From Paenirhodobacter populi (GTDB lineage: Bacteria > Pseudomonadota > Alphaproteobacteria > Rhodobacterales > Rhodobacteraceae), in assembly GCF_004022215.1 (NCBI RefSeq), contig NZ_SAUZ01000001.1:186001-250000 (forward strand): DNA of 64,000 bases. The letters run 5' to 3'. The notes beneath the pieces are model-generated. The model did not search any database, was not told the DNA's origin, and saw only the letters and a program-made list of their open reading frames with translations. Shown here in pieces: positions 44,132 through 52,926 of this stretch (positions within the stretch are counted from its first letter, which is position 1; each line of letters opens with the position of its first letter). The position numbers and the translations under genes are program-made.

Positions 44132-44587
44132 CTATTCCTCGGCGGGAAAGGTGAACAGCCCGGGGTGATTGAACAGGCTGCCGGTGATGGCGGCGTAAAG
44201 GATCGTCTTGCCGTCGATGCTCTCGGGTCCGCCGCCGATGTTGAGCCAGATCAGCTCTTCCTCCGGGCTGTTGTCCGTCGTCTCGAAATGCAGGCCATAC
44301 ATCGCATCCTTGTCGAAAAGCACCGCAAGCTGATGGTTGCCGCAGTCGTGCTTCTTGCAGGCCAGCAGCACCTCATAGGGCTGGCCATTCAGGGTGACGG
44401 CCACGGCCTCGGATTCCGTGGCGCCTTGCACCCAGTCGGGCTTTGCGCTGTTGCCGAACATGGCGTCGAACCGCTCGGTCCAGGACGAATCCCGCAGGTA
44501 GGTGCTGAGCGTCACTGGATCCGCTTTGACGGCGGCGCCCGCCGCAATCAGGATCAGCAATGCGGCCGCCGGGGCAGTGATTTTCAT
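44132..44587 (-). CDS. ivy: Ivy-family inhibitor of C-type lysozyme
   Basis: Periplasmic inhibitor of vertebrate/C-type lysozyme. The start at 44587 has AAGGAGGTCATC upstream; signal peptide MKITAPAAALLILIAAGAAVKA. The 151-residue precursor shows the key inhibitory loop CKKHDCG (Cys77 and Cys82 form the loop disulphide), with WLNIGGGPESIDGKTILYAAITGSLFNHP closely following E. coli Ivy. A single gene, convergent with metR. The substrate-facing residue His80 is present. Confidence 0.9.
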   Translation of the reverse strand: MKITAPAAALLILIAAGAAVKADPVTLSTYLRDSSWTERFDAMFGNSAKPDWVQGATESEAVAVTLNGQPYEVLLACKKHDCGNHQLAVLFDKDAMYGLHFETTDNSPEEELIWLNIGGGPESIDGKTILYAAITGSLFNHPGLFTFPAEE

Positions 44588-44773
44588 GATGACCTCCTTG
44601 TCCTTCCGTCGACAATAAGCGGGACGACGCCCGGAGGCCAGAATGACCGAGGATCTCGGGGCAGCAAAGACCCCGGCTCGCAGGGATTTCCACATATCGG
44701 GGCCGGCCGCTGCCGGGGCGTTCGGCCCGTTGTGCGCGCCGGGCGGCCGGTTGCCGCCCGGCAGCGCGCGGGA

Positions 44774-45994
44774 TCACTCGGTGACCTCTCCGATCTGCCA
44801 GACATAGACCGGCTCGGTCCCGTTCACGGTGTTGTCGCCAAGGATCCTTTCCTTGTAGATCAGCGGGTTGTGGCTTGCGGCCGTGCGGGCGTTGCGCCAG
44901 TGCCGGTCGAGCGCCAGCCCCGTATCCGAGGCCGAGGCACCAAGCGCGTTGAACAGATCGCCGGTCGCCCGCAGCGCCAGGTCCGCGGCCGAGACCTGCG
45001 CCGCGGCCGAGGCGAGTTCGGCCTCGATATTGGCCCGATCGTCGGCCTCCCTGTCGGCGCCCTGCGAGGTTTCGTAGGCGCGCTGCGCAGCCCGCGCGGC
45101 CTCAAGCGTCGCGGCCCGGGCGGCGAAGGCGAAGGCGCGGGCGCGGCCCACCACCTGCAGCACCTGCGGATCGTGCCGCACCGCCGTGCCCGACCCGTGC
45201 GAGAAGCCGCGCTTGCGCCGCGCCACCTGCGCCGAAACATCGCGCACCGCCGCCGCCGCGGCCCCCGACAGCACCGCGTCGAGCACGAGCTGATAGAACG
45301 CGGTCTGATAGCGGAAGCGGGTCTCGAAGGGGACGATGCCCTCCGGCTCGACCCTTGCCCCCGAATAGACCGTCGTGCCGGTGCCGGTCAGCCGCTGGCC
45401 GAAGCCGGTCCAGTCGTCGCGCCGCTCGATGCCCGGCTGGTCCGCCTTCACGATGGCGATCACCGGCGCGCCGGTATCGGCGCGGGTGGCATAGGTGTCG
45501 ATCCAGTCGGCGAAGATCGTGCCGGTCGAATAATATTTCTCGCCGTCGATGCGGAAGCCGTCGCCGTCCGGGGTGACCTTGGTGTTCGTGTCGCCGATCT
45601 TCACCGCGCCCACCTCGGTCCAGCCGTTGCCGGCCGTCTCGCCGGCGCCAAAGCGTTTCAGCCAGATCTCGCCCTCGGCGCGGGGCGCGACGAGCCGGTC
45701 CTCGACCAGCGCGAAATGGCCGCGCAGCGCCTGCGCGATATTGGTGTCGGCTTCGGCAAGGTCGATCAGCAGGTCGAAGACCTGCACGAGTGAGGCGCCC
45801 GAACCGCCGTATTCCACCGGCACCCGCAGCGCGGTGAAGCCCGACTCCTTCAACCAGCCGATCTCTTCAAAGGGCAGGATGCGTTCGCGTTCGCGCCGCA
45901 GCGCGCCCTCGGCGATGCGCTCGAGGATCGGGCGGAAGCGGGCCTTGAGCTCCGCCGTGTCGGGAACCTCGCTCCAGTGGTCGTGGACGGTCAT
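44774..45994 (-). CDS. acyl-CoA dehydrogenase-fold flavin monooxygenase, DszC/SfnB-like
   Basis: 406 residues. Family features: FEEIGWLKESGFTALRVPVEYGGSGASLVQVFDLLIDLAEADTNIAQALRGHF, FRIDGEKYYSTGTIFADWIDTYATRA, GTTVYSGARVEPEGIVPFE and a C-terminal helical bundle ending WRNARTAASHNPLIYKERILG. These match the FMNH2-dependent monooxygenases DszC/SfnB used in sulfur scavenging from organosulfur compounds, rather than true acyl-CoA dehydrogenases. GGAG before the ATG. Divergent from the DszA-like gene at 46497. The substrate is unknown; no dedicated flavin reductase is adjacent. Confidence 0.8.
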   Translation of the reverse strand: MTVHDHWSEVPDTAELKARFRPILERIAEGALRRERERILPFEEIGWLKESGFTALRVPVEYGGSGASLVQVFDLLIDLAEADTNIAQALRGHFALVEDRLVAPRAEGEIWLKRFGAGETAGNGWTEVGAVKIGDTNTKVTPDGDGFRIDGEKYYSTGTIFADWIDTYATRADTGAPVIAIVKADQPGIERRDDWTGFGQRLTGTGTTVYSGARVEPEGIVPFETRFRYQTAFYQLVLDAVLSGAAAAAVRDVSAQVARRKRGFSHGSGTAVRHDPQVLQVVGRARAFAFAARAATLEAARAAQRAYETSQGADREADDRANIEAELASAAAQVSAADLALRATGDLFNALGASASDTGLALDRHWRNARTAASHNPLIYKERILGDNTVNGTEPVYVWQIGEVTE

Positions 45995-46496
45995 GGCAAT
46001 ACTCCTGATGCACCCGGGGAGGCCGCCGGGCGGTGGATGGTCTGGTGTTCGGGCGATCCCGGTGCCGGGGTCGAATGGCGGCAGTCTAGCCGCGCGGGCT
46101 GCCCCGGAACGATGGGGCGGGCTGCCCTATTCGGGGTGTTCCGGGGGACAGGACGATCATTCCACCCGTCCGGAGGAGAAGGATTTTCGCACCCCCGTTC
46201 TGCCTGCCGCGACCATGGCTCGAATCACGCCGGAGGCATGGCCAGGCCGTCCGGCCGGGTTTTCTGTCGGGCGCGGCGAAAGGGAAACTTCCTTCTCCCG
46301 CCGCCGCGATCTTTGGAATGGAGCGGGACGGGGCCCGGCGCCTATACCGGTAACACGACAGGTTTCACCGTCCTTCATGGGAGCCGGCTCCAGATGACCC
46401 GCCGCCGTCCCGATACCTCCCCGATCGCGGCGGCGAGGGCTGCCGCGATGCCGGTCCGATGCCCGCGGGCACCGCGCCAACCAACAAGGAACAGTC
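45995..46496. other. 502-base divergent regulatory gap
   Basis: Separates the DszC-like and DszA-like genes. A perfect 12-base palindrome GGAGCCGGCTCC lies at 46380-46391, about 105 bases before the ATG at 46497; it may be an operator. Open frames here have no recognisable content. Confidence 0.45.
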
Positions 46497-47951
46497 ATGA
46501 CTTCGCCGAAGAAACGCATCATCCTCAATGCCTTCGACATGACCTGTGTCGGCCATCAGGCCGCGGGCACCTGGCGTCATCCGTCATCGCAGGCCTCGCG
46601 CTACAATGACCTCGAATACTGGACCAACCTTGCGATCGAGCTGGAACGCGGGGCCTTCGACGCGCTGTTCATCGCCGATGTGGTGGGGGTCTACGACGTT
46701 TACCGCGGCTCGGCCGAGGCCGCGCTGCACGACGCCGCGCAGGTGCCGGTCAACGATCCTTTCGGCGCGATCTCGGCGATGGCGGCGGTGACGAAGAACG
46801 TGGGCTTCGGCATCACCGCCGCCGTGACCTTCGAGCATCCCTATCTGCTGGCGCGCAGGCTTTCGACGCTCGACCATCTGACCAAGGGGCGGGTGGCGTG
46901 GAACGTGGTGTCCTCCTATCTCGATTCCGCCGCGCGCAATATCGGGCTCGACCGGCAGATCGCCCACGACGCGCGCTACGATCTGGCCGAGGAATACATG
47001 GAGGTGACCTACAAGCTCTGGGAAGGGTCGTGGGAAGAGGGCTCGGTCCTGCGCGACAGGGAAAAGGGGATCTTCACCGATGCCGCCAAGGTCCATCCGA
47101 TCCGCCACGAGGGCGAATATTTCAAGGTTCCCGGCTTCCATCTGTGCGAGCCTTCGCCGCAGCGGACGCCGGTGATCTTTCAGGCCGGGGCCTCGTCGCG
47201 CGGGCGCGCCTTCGCCGCGCGGCACGCCGAGGCGATGTTCATCCTCGCCACCAGCCCCGAGACGGCGAAGGTGCTGACCGATCAGATCCGTGCCGAGGTC
47301 CATGCCGCGGGGCGCGAACCCGATGCGCTGAAGATGTTCACCCTGCTCACCGTCATCACCGGCCCGACCGACGCGGCGGCGCAGCGCAAGTATGAGGAAT
47401 ACCTCTCCTACGCCTCGGCCGAGGGGGCGCTGGCGCTTTACGGCGGCTGGACCGGGCTCGATTTTTCCTCGCTCGATCCGGATACGCCGCTGACGGCGGT
47501 GGAAAACGACGCGCTGCGCACGACGCTGGAATCCCTCGCGGCGGATGGCGAGGCCTGGACGGTGCGCGACGTGATCCGCAAGCGTTCGATCGGCGGGCTG
47601 GGGCCGGTGCTGGTCGGCGGGCCGCAGACCGTGGCCGATGCGCTCGAACGCTGGGTCGATGAGGGCGGCGTGGACGGGTTCAACCTCGCCTATGCGGTCA
47701 CCCCGGCCTCGACCACCGATTTCATCGATTTCGTCGTGCCGGAATTGCGCAAGCGCGGCCGGGCGCAAAGCGGTTATGCCCCGGGCACGCTGCGCGAAAA
47801 GCTGTTGGGCGACAAGGGGGGCAAGGTGCGTGACAGCCATCCGGCGGCCGAATGGCGCCGCCACTACATCGGCCGCGAAAGCATCGCCGATGCCAGCCAC
47901 GGCACCCCCTTCGACGCGCCGGTGAACGAAAGCCTCGACGCGGCGGAGTGA
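46497..47951 (+). CDS. LLM-class flavin monooxygenase, NtaA/SnaA/DszA family
   Basis: 484 residues, FMNH2-dependent monooxygenase of the bacterial luciferase superfamily. N-terminal RIILNAFDMTCVGHQAAGTWRHPSSQASRYNDLEYWTNLAIELERGAFDALFIADVVGVYDVY and VAWNVVSSYLDSAARNIG define the NtaA/SnaA/DszA/MmoX clade. GFHLCEPSPQRTPVIFQAGASSRGRAFAARHAEAMFI is the flavin-binding region. AAGGAAC before ATG. It acts on a sulfone, sulfonate or aminopolycarboxylate-type substrate that cannot be named; with the DszC-like neighbour a sulfur-source role is likely. Confidence 0.85.
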   Translation: MTSPKKRIILNAFDMTCVGHQAAGTWRHPSSQASRYNDLEYWTNLAIELERGAFDALFIADVVGVYDVYRGSAEAALHDAAQVPVNDPFGAISAMAAVTKNVGFGITAAVTFEHPYLLARRLSTLDHLTKGRVAWNVVSSYLDSAARNIGLDRQIAHDARYDLAEEYMEVTYKLWEGSWEEGSVLRDREKGIFTDAAKVHPIRHEGEYFKVPGFHLCEPSPQRTPVIFQAGASSRGRAFAARHAEAMFILATSPETAKVLTDQIRAEVHAAGREPDALKMFTLLTVITGPTDAAAQRKYEEYLSYASAEGALALYGGWTGLDFSSLDPDTPLTAVENDALRTTLESLAADGEAWTVRDVIRKRSIGGLGPVLVGGPQTVADALERWVDEGGVDGFNLAYAVTPASTTDFIDFVVPELRKRGRAQSGYAPGTLREKLLGDKGGKVRDSHPAAEWRRHYIGRESIADASHGTPFDAPVNESLDAAE

Positions 47952-48117
47952 TCTTTGCCCAAATCCTCAGGGGTCCCTTTCCGGCGACGGCACCGATCTC
48001 GCCCGAACCTCAATGGACACGTCGCAAAGCGTGGATGCCGCCGAAGCCGAGGCTGATATGGTCGCGCGGGCAGGAGCCGGGGGCGGGGAGGGACCTGTTT
48101 GCGGACGGGGATGGCGC

Positions 48118-48187
48118 GGTATCGGCGGGCCATGACTTCGTCGCTATGGGGATTGCGTGGTATCGGCGGGCCATGACTCCGCCGCTA
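48118..48187. repeat. 29-bp direct repeat, two copies
   Basis: GGTATCGGCGGGCCATGACT plus CGNCGCTA occurs at 48118-48146 and 48159-48187 with two T/C differences and a 12-base spacer. It sits in the 258-base gap between the DszA-like gene and the end of argP. Only two copies, so it is not a CRISPR array. Confidence 0.8.
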
Positions 48188-48209
48188 CCGGGCGCCGCGT
48201 GCGGGGGGC

Positions 48210-49103
48210 TCATTCCAGATGGCGTCGGGCGGTCGCGATGATGCTTTTCGTCAGGGGCGCGAGCTCTCTGGCCGCCAGCCGGTTCACCTGCCAGTAGAGG
48301 GCGCGGTCGAGGCAGGCGCCCGGAACCAGTTCGACCAGCCTTCCGGCGCTCAGATGGTCCCGGACGAGCGGGGCGGGGTTCAGCGCCCATCCCATTCCCG
48401 CCAGACTGGCCGCGACGAAGCCCTGGGTCGAGGGCAGCCAGTGGGTGGGATGATCGACCGTTCCGCCCAGAACCTGCCGTATCCAGTCCTGCTGGAGCGT
48501 GTCCTTGTGGTTGAAGGTGATCGCCGGGGCCTGCGACATCGCTTCGCGCGTCACGCCGTGGGGGAAATGACGCGCGACGAAATCGGGGCTGGCCGTCGCA
48601 TGGTAGCGCAGCCTGCCCAAGGCCTTGGTCTGGCACCCCTGAACCGGGGTCGGCAAGGTGGTGACGGCCGCCAGAACCCGCCCGCGCCGCAGCCAGTCCG
48701 CGGTATGATCCTCATCATCGAGGGCCACGTTCAGCAGATAGCCGGTGTTCCGGGCAAATTCCGAAATCGCCGGCAGGAACCATGTGCCGAGGCTGTCGGC
48801 ATTGGTGGCGATGTTCAGGGTGACGCGCTGTGGGGATGCGGTATCCGCGAGACCCGGCAGATGCTCCATCAGCCCCTTTTCAAGCATTCCCACATGCTCG
48901 ACATGGCGGCAGAGCCAGGCGCCCTTTTCGGTGGCGGTGCAGGGCGTGCCCCTTTCGATCAGCACGGTGCCAAGGCGTTCCTCCAGCAGTTTCACCCGCT
49001 GGGAAACGGCGGAAGGCGTGATGTTCAGCGCCCGCGCGGCCTTTTCGAAGCTGCCGGTCTGCACGATCATGGCGACGGCGCGCGCGGCGGGATAATCGAT
49101 CAT
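48210..49103 (-). CDS. argP: LysR-family regulator ArgP/LysG
   Basis: 297 residues. Winged helix YPAARAVAMIVQTGSFEKAARALNITPSAVSQRVKLLEERLGTVLIERGTPCTATEKG as in ArgP/LysG. Divergent from the LysE/ArgO exporter gene with a 102-base gap, the classical lysG-lysE arrangement in which the regulator senses lysine or arginine and turns on the exporter. Confidence 0.93.
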   Translation of the reverse strand: MIDYPAARAVAMIVQTGSFEKAARALNITPSAVSQRVKLLEERLGTVLIERGTPCTATEKGAWLCRHVEHVGMLEKGLMEHLPGLADTASPQRVTLNIATNADSLGTWFLPAISEFARNTGYLLNVALDDEDHTADWLRRGRVLAAVTTLPTPVQGCQTKALGRLRYHATASPDFVARHFPHGVTREAMSQAPAITFNHKDTLQQDWIRQVLGGTVDHPTHWLPSTQGFVAASLAGMGWALNPAPLVRDHLSAGRLVELVPGACLDRALYWQVNRLAARELAPLTKSIIATARRHLE

Positions 49104-49205
49104 CCGGATCAGTTTCTCTTAGTCTGGGTTAATCTATTTAATTTTCCTAACTAAACCATCTCCTCTAAAGCAGGCAAGAGCGGCGGCAGAAGGCGTTTTC
49201 CTGCG
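49104..49205. promoter_or_regulatory. AT-rich divergent promoter of argP and argO
   Basis: 49117-49165 is AT-rich in a GC-rich genome and contains TTAGTCTGGGTTAATCTA, TTAATTTTCCTAA and ACTAAACC, several T-N11-A spaced pairs suitable for a LysR-type regulator. Exact operator not resolvable by eye. Confidence 0.5.
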
Positions 49206-49817
49206 ATGAATTTTCCGATCTTCCTGACAGGGCTGACCATGGGGCTGAGCCTGATCGTCGCCATCGGCGCCCAGAACGCCTTCGTGCTGCGTCAGGGCCT
49301 GAAGGGGGAACATGTGCTGGCCGTCTGCCTTGCCTGCGCGCTGTCCGATGCCGTGCTGATCGCAGTGGGTGTCACCGGCTTCGGCAGGATCATGGCGGTG
49401 GTGCCATGGCTCGATCCGGTCATGCGCTATGGCGGTGCGGCCTTCCTGTTCTGGTATGGGGCCAAAAGCCTGCGCTCGGCGTTAAGATCCGCCGGGGCGT
49501 TGGGCGCGGCGGAACAGGGCGGGGCGGGCGGCCTGTCCCGGGTGCTGATGACCTGCCTTGCGCTGACCTGGCTGAACCCGCATGTCTATCTGGATACCGT
49601 GGTGCTGCTGGGCACGATCTCCACCCGGTTCCCGGGGGCGGAGCCCGCCTTCGCACTGGGCGCGGTCTCGGGATCGTTCCTGTTCTTTTTCACACTGGGT
49701 TACGGGGCGGTCTGGCTGCGCCCGCTGTTCGCGAACCCCCGGGCCTGGCGGATGCTGGAGGCGGTCATCGCGTTGATCATGTGGGCGATCGCGCTGAAAT
49801 TTCTGATCGGGGGCTGA
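49206..49817 (+). CDS. argO: LysE/ArgO-type basic amino acid exporter
   Basis: 203 residues, five to six hydrophobic segments, with the family start FLTGLTMGLSLIVAIGAQNAFVLRQGLKGEHVLAVCLACALSDAVLIAVG, and LTWLNPHVYLDTVVLLGTIS in the middle. Exports arginine and/or lysine. Controlled by the divergent argP. Confidence 0.94.
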   Translation: MNFPIFLTGLTMGLSLIVAIGAQNAFVLRQGLKGEHVLAVCLACALSDAVLIAVGVTGFGRIMAVVPWLDPVMRYGGAAFLFWYGAKSLRSALRSAGALGAAEQGGAGGLSRVLMTCLALTWLNPHVYLDTVVLLGTISTRFPGAEPAFALGAVSGSFLFFFTLGYGAVWLRPLFANPRAWRMLEAVIALIMWAIALKFLIGG

Positions 49818-49850
49818 GGCGGATCGGCCGCGGCGATATGCGCGCGCGGA

Positions 49851-50537
49851 TCACGTATCGGCGGCACCTGCTGCCGGATAGGGCAGCGGCACGGTGAACA
49901 TCCTTGCGGAACAGCATATCGCCTGCCCCCGGGGGATAAGCGCGCTGAACGCCCTGTCGCTCACGGCCAGTCCGCCGGTATAGGCGCCGAAGGCCGGCAG
50001 GATCAGATGCTCCCGCCCCAGAACGAAGCAGCGCCAGCTCCGCCCGGCAAGCCGCACGACGGGATGCAGATGTCCCGAAATATCCGGACCCTCGCCGGCG
50101 ATATGCCGCAGCGCGATGCCCTCATGCAGGTCGGGCACGCTCCGCCCCGGCAAGTCGGGACCGGGGGCAAGGCGATCGTGGTTGCCCGCGATCCAGATCC
50201 AGTCCCGCCCCCGCGCCAGCTGCCAGAGCTTGCCCCGCGCTTCCCCGTCGATCGTTTCGGCGGCGAGATCGTCGTCGAATCCGTCACCCAGCGAAACCAC
50301 CCGCCCGGGATCCAGCGCCGCGATCTCGGCCCCCAGCCGGTCGAGCGTGTCGGCGACATCCCAGGGCGGCAGCAGCGGCCCGCCGCGGCGGGCATAACGC
50401 CCGGAGCGTCCCAGATGCAGGTCGGAAACGATCAGCGTCCGGCGATCCGGCCACCACAGCGCGCCCGAGGGGCGGGCGACGAAACCGGCCCCGGCGAGGC
50501 GCAGGGCCAGACCGGCAGATGGGTCAACGGTCGTCAT
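49851..50537 (-). CDS. pdeM: ligase-associated metallophosphoesterase PdeM
   Basis: 228 residues, calcineurin-like phosphoesterase fold. Motifs: VSDLHLGRSG, LGDGFDDDLA, IAGNHDRLAPG, GEGPDISGHLHPVVRL, the full dimetal set. Last gene of the four-gene ligase-associated repair operon, overlapping the helicase end by 14 bases. In the family it is proposed as a nuclease in DNA damage response. Confidence 0.93.
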   Translation of the reverse strand: MTTVDPSAGLALRLAGAGFVARPSGALWWPDRRTLIVSDLHLGRSGRYARRGGPLLPPWDVADTLDRLGAEIAALDPGRVVSLGDGFDDDLAAETIDGEARGKLWQLARGRDWIWIAGNHDRLAPGPDLPGRSVPDLHEGIALRHIAGEGPDISGHLHPVVRLAGRSWRCFVLGREHLILPAFGAYTGGLAVSDRAFSALIPRGQAICCSARMFTVPLPYPAAGAADT

Positions 50538-52926
50538 GCGTCAGATCGTCCAGTCCCGCGCTTGCCATCAGCTCCCGCGCCATGCGTTCCGCCAGCATTT
50601 CCTGTCCCGCTCCGCCAAGCCTGACGCGCCCCATCTCCAGCAGCAGCGGCGCGGCCAGCGGCGAGACGCGGTCCAGCCGGTGCAGCTCGACATGGGGATT
50701 GCGGGCCAGCATGTCATCTATCCGCTCGAAATCGATGAAGCCATGCCGGGCCTCGTCCCGCGTGGCGCGCAGAAGGATGTGGTCGGGGTCGTGGCGGCGC
50801 AAGGTGTCATGGATGATGTCGCTGGAAAACGTCGCCTGCCGCCCGCTCTGCCGGTGCCCCGGCACGTTGCGCTGGATCAGCCCGGCGATGGTCGCCACCG
50901 CGCGGAAGCTGCGCTTCATCAGCGACGTGTCCGCGAACCAGTTTTCCAGCCCCTGTTCCAGCGCCGGGCGGCGCAGCAGCGGCGCCACATCCCCGACCGG
51001 GTTCAGCGAGGTGATCAGCAGGGCATGATCCGTCGCAAGGAAGCCAAGCGGCGCCAGACCCGCCGCCTCCATCTGCCGGGTCACCAGCAGACCCAGCGTC
51101 TGATGCGCGTTGCGGCCGGCGAAGCCGTAGATCACCAGATGCCAGCGGTCGTTGCGCGGGAAGGTTTCGCAGACCAGCGTGCCGGGACGGGGCAGGGCGC
51201 TGACGCGGGCCTGCAGGTCGAGCCAGGCGCGGATGTCGCCGGGCAGCTCGCGATGGCGGGCGGGATCGGCGATGATCGCCAGCATCCGGGCCGAAAGCTC
51301 GGTCGAGGTGGCGAATTTCAGCCCGGAAAAGACCGCGATCTTCGGCTCGCGCCCGGGCTGGGGCGTGACCTCCATCACCAGATCGCGGATGCGGTCGTAG
51401 CGCAGGACCTGTCCGCCCAGCAGGAAGGTGTCGCCGGGGGCGAGGGTGGCGGCGAAGCTTTCCTCGACCTCTCCCAACGCCGCGCCGCCCCGGCCACGGC
51501 GGCGGACCTTGAGCTTTTCGGCCTCGACGATGGTGCCGATGTTCATGCGCAGGTTGCGCGCGGCCCGGGGGTCGCGCAACTGCCAGCGCCCGTCGCGCAG
51601 CATCAGCCTTTGCCAGCGGTCATAGGCGCGCAGGGCATAGCCGCCGGTCGCCGCGAAATCGAGGCAGGCGTCGAAATCCGCCCGAGAAAGGCCCGCGTAG
51701 GGGCCGGCGGTGCGGACCTCGGCATACAGCGCATCGGCCTCGAACGGGCCGGCGCAGGCGGTCAGCAGGATGTGCTGGATCAGCACGTCGAGCGGGCCGG
51801 GGCCGCGCGGTTCGCCGTCCAGCTCGCCCGCCCGGGCGGCCTCGAGCGCGGCGACGCATTCGATCACCTCGAAGCGGTTGGCCGCCACGATCCGCGCCCG
51901 CGACGGCGCGTTGTAGCGGTGATTGGCGCGGCCGATCCGCTGCACCAGCCGCTTGATGTTGCGCGGCGCGCCGACCTGAATGACCAGATCCACATCGCCC
52001 CAGTCGATCCCCAGATCGAGGCTGCCGGTCGCCACCACCGCGCGCAGCGTGCCCGCGGCCATCGCCGCCTCGACCCGCTGGCGCGCCTCGCGCGCGAGCG
52101 CGCCGTGATGCAGGCCGATGGGCAGGCCCCGGTCGTTCGCCAGCCACAGCGCCTGAAAGAACAGCTCGGCCTGCGCGCGGGTGTTGAGAAAGATGATCGT
52201 CGTCCGCGCTTCCGCCACGGCGTCGAGCACGTCCTGCACCGCGTAGCGTCCGCCGCCGCCCGACCATGGCGGCGGGGTCCGGGTCGGCAGCAGGGCGATG
52301 TCGGGCGTCGGGCCCGGATCGGCCTCGATCACCCGCGCGGCGCCCATGAACCGGGCCAGCGCCTGCGGATCCTCGACCGTGGCCGAAAGCCCCGTGGCGA
52401 CCAGCCCCGGCGCAAGGCCGCGCAACCGCGCAAGGCCGAGCATCAGCTGATCGCCGCGCTTCGATTCCGCCAGCGCGTGCAATTCGTCCAGAACCACGCG
52501 CCTGAGGCCCGCGAACAGTTTCGGCGCCTCCGGCCAGGACAGCATCAGGGCGAGCGATTCCGGCGTCGTCAGCAGAATTTCCGGCGGATCGGCGCGCTGT
52601 CTCTGGCGCACGCCGGCGGGGGTGTCGCCGGTGCGGTCGCCCACCCGCACCGCAAGCCCGATGCCCTCGATCGGCCGCGCGAGGTTGCGCGCGACATCCG
52701 CCGTCAGCGCCTTCAGCGGCGAGACGTAAAGCGTATGCAGACCTTTCCGCCCGGTCTGGTGGAGATCGACCAGCGACGGCAGGAATCCCGCCAGCGTCTT
52801 GCCGCCCCCGGTCGGTGCGATCAGCAGCGTATCCTCCCGCGCCGCCAGCAGCGCCAGCTGATGCGGATGCGGGTCCCAGCCGTTGCGGGCGAACCAGTCG
52901 GCGAAGGCGGGGGGCAGCGCGGTCAC
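50524..52926 (-). CDS. ligase-associated DEXH-box helicase (Lhr-like)
   Basis: 800 residues from the GTG at 52926, which overlaps the ligase stop (GTGA). Lhr-core SF2 helicase: WDPHPHQLALLAAREDTLLIAPTGGGKTLAGFLPSL (Q motif and Walker A), VVLDELHALAESKRGDQL (DExH, motif II), GLSATVEDP (motif III), IIFLNTRAQAELFFQAL, LRAVVATGSLDLGIDWGDVDLVIQVGAPRNIKRLVQRIGRANHR (motifs V-VI). A much longer frame upstream (to 53808) is antisense read-through of the ligase. Acts in DNA repair with the other three genes. Confidence 0.94.
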   Translation of the reverse strand: MTALPPAFADWFARNGWDPHPHQLALLAAREDTLLIAPTGGGKTLAGFLPSLVDLHQTGRKGLHTLYVSPLKALTADVARNLARPIEGIGLAVRVGDRTGDTPAGVRQRQRADPPEILLTTPESLALMLSWPEAPKLFAGLRRVVLDELHALAESKRGDQLMLGLARLRGLAPGLVATGLSATVEDPQALARFMGAARVIEADPGPTPDIALLPTRTPPPWSGGGGRYAVQDVLDAVAEARTTIIFLNTRAQAELFFQALWLANDRGLPIGLHHGALAREARQRVEAAMAAGTLRAVVATGSLDLGIDWGDVDLVIQVGAPRNIKRLVQRIGRANHRYNAPSRARIVAANRFEVIECVAALEAARAGELDGEPRGPGPLDVLIQHILLTACAGPFEADALYAEVRTAGPYAGLSRADFDACLDFAATGGYALRAYDRWQRLMLRDGRWQLRDPRAARNLRMNIGTIVEAEKLKVRRRGRGGAALGEVEESFAATLAPGDTFLLGGQVLRYDRIRDLVMEVTPQPGREPKIAVFSGLKFATSTELSARMLAIIADPARHRELPGDIRAWLDLQARVSALPRPGTLVCETFPRNDRWHLVIYGFAGRNAHQTLGLLVTRQMEAAGLAPLGFLATDHALLITSLNPVGDVAPLLRRPALEQGLENWFADTSLMKRSFRAVATIAGLIQRNVPGHRQSGRQATFSSDIIHDTLRRHDPDHILLRATRDEARHGFIDFERIDDMLARNPHVELHRLDRVSPLAAPLLLEMGRVRLGGAGQEMLAERMARELMASAGLDDLTHDDR

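Noticed and set aside
47955-47990. Third copy of the dispersed two-hairpin repeat (CCCAAATCCTCAGGGGT)
   Set aside because: Only the leader is weakly similar and the two hairpins are missing; kept as a remark only.
48118-48187. CRISPR array
   Set aside because: Only two repeat copies, 12-bp spacer too short, no cas genes in the window.
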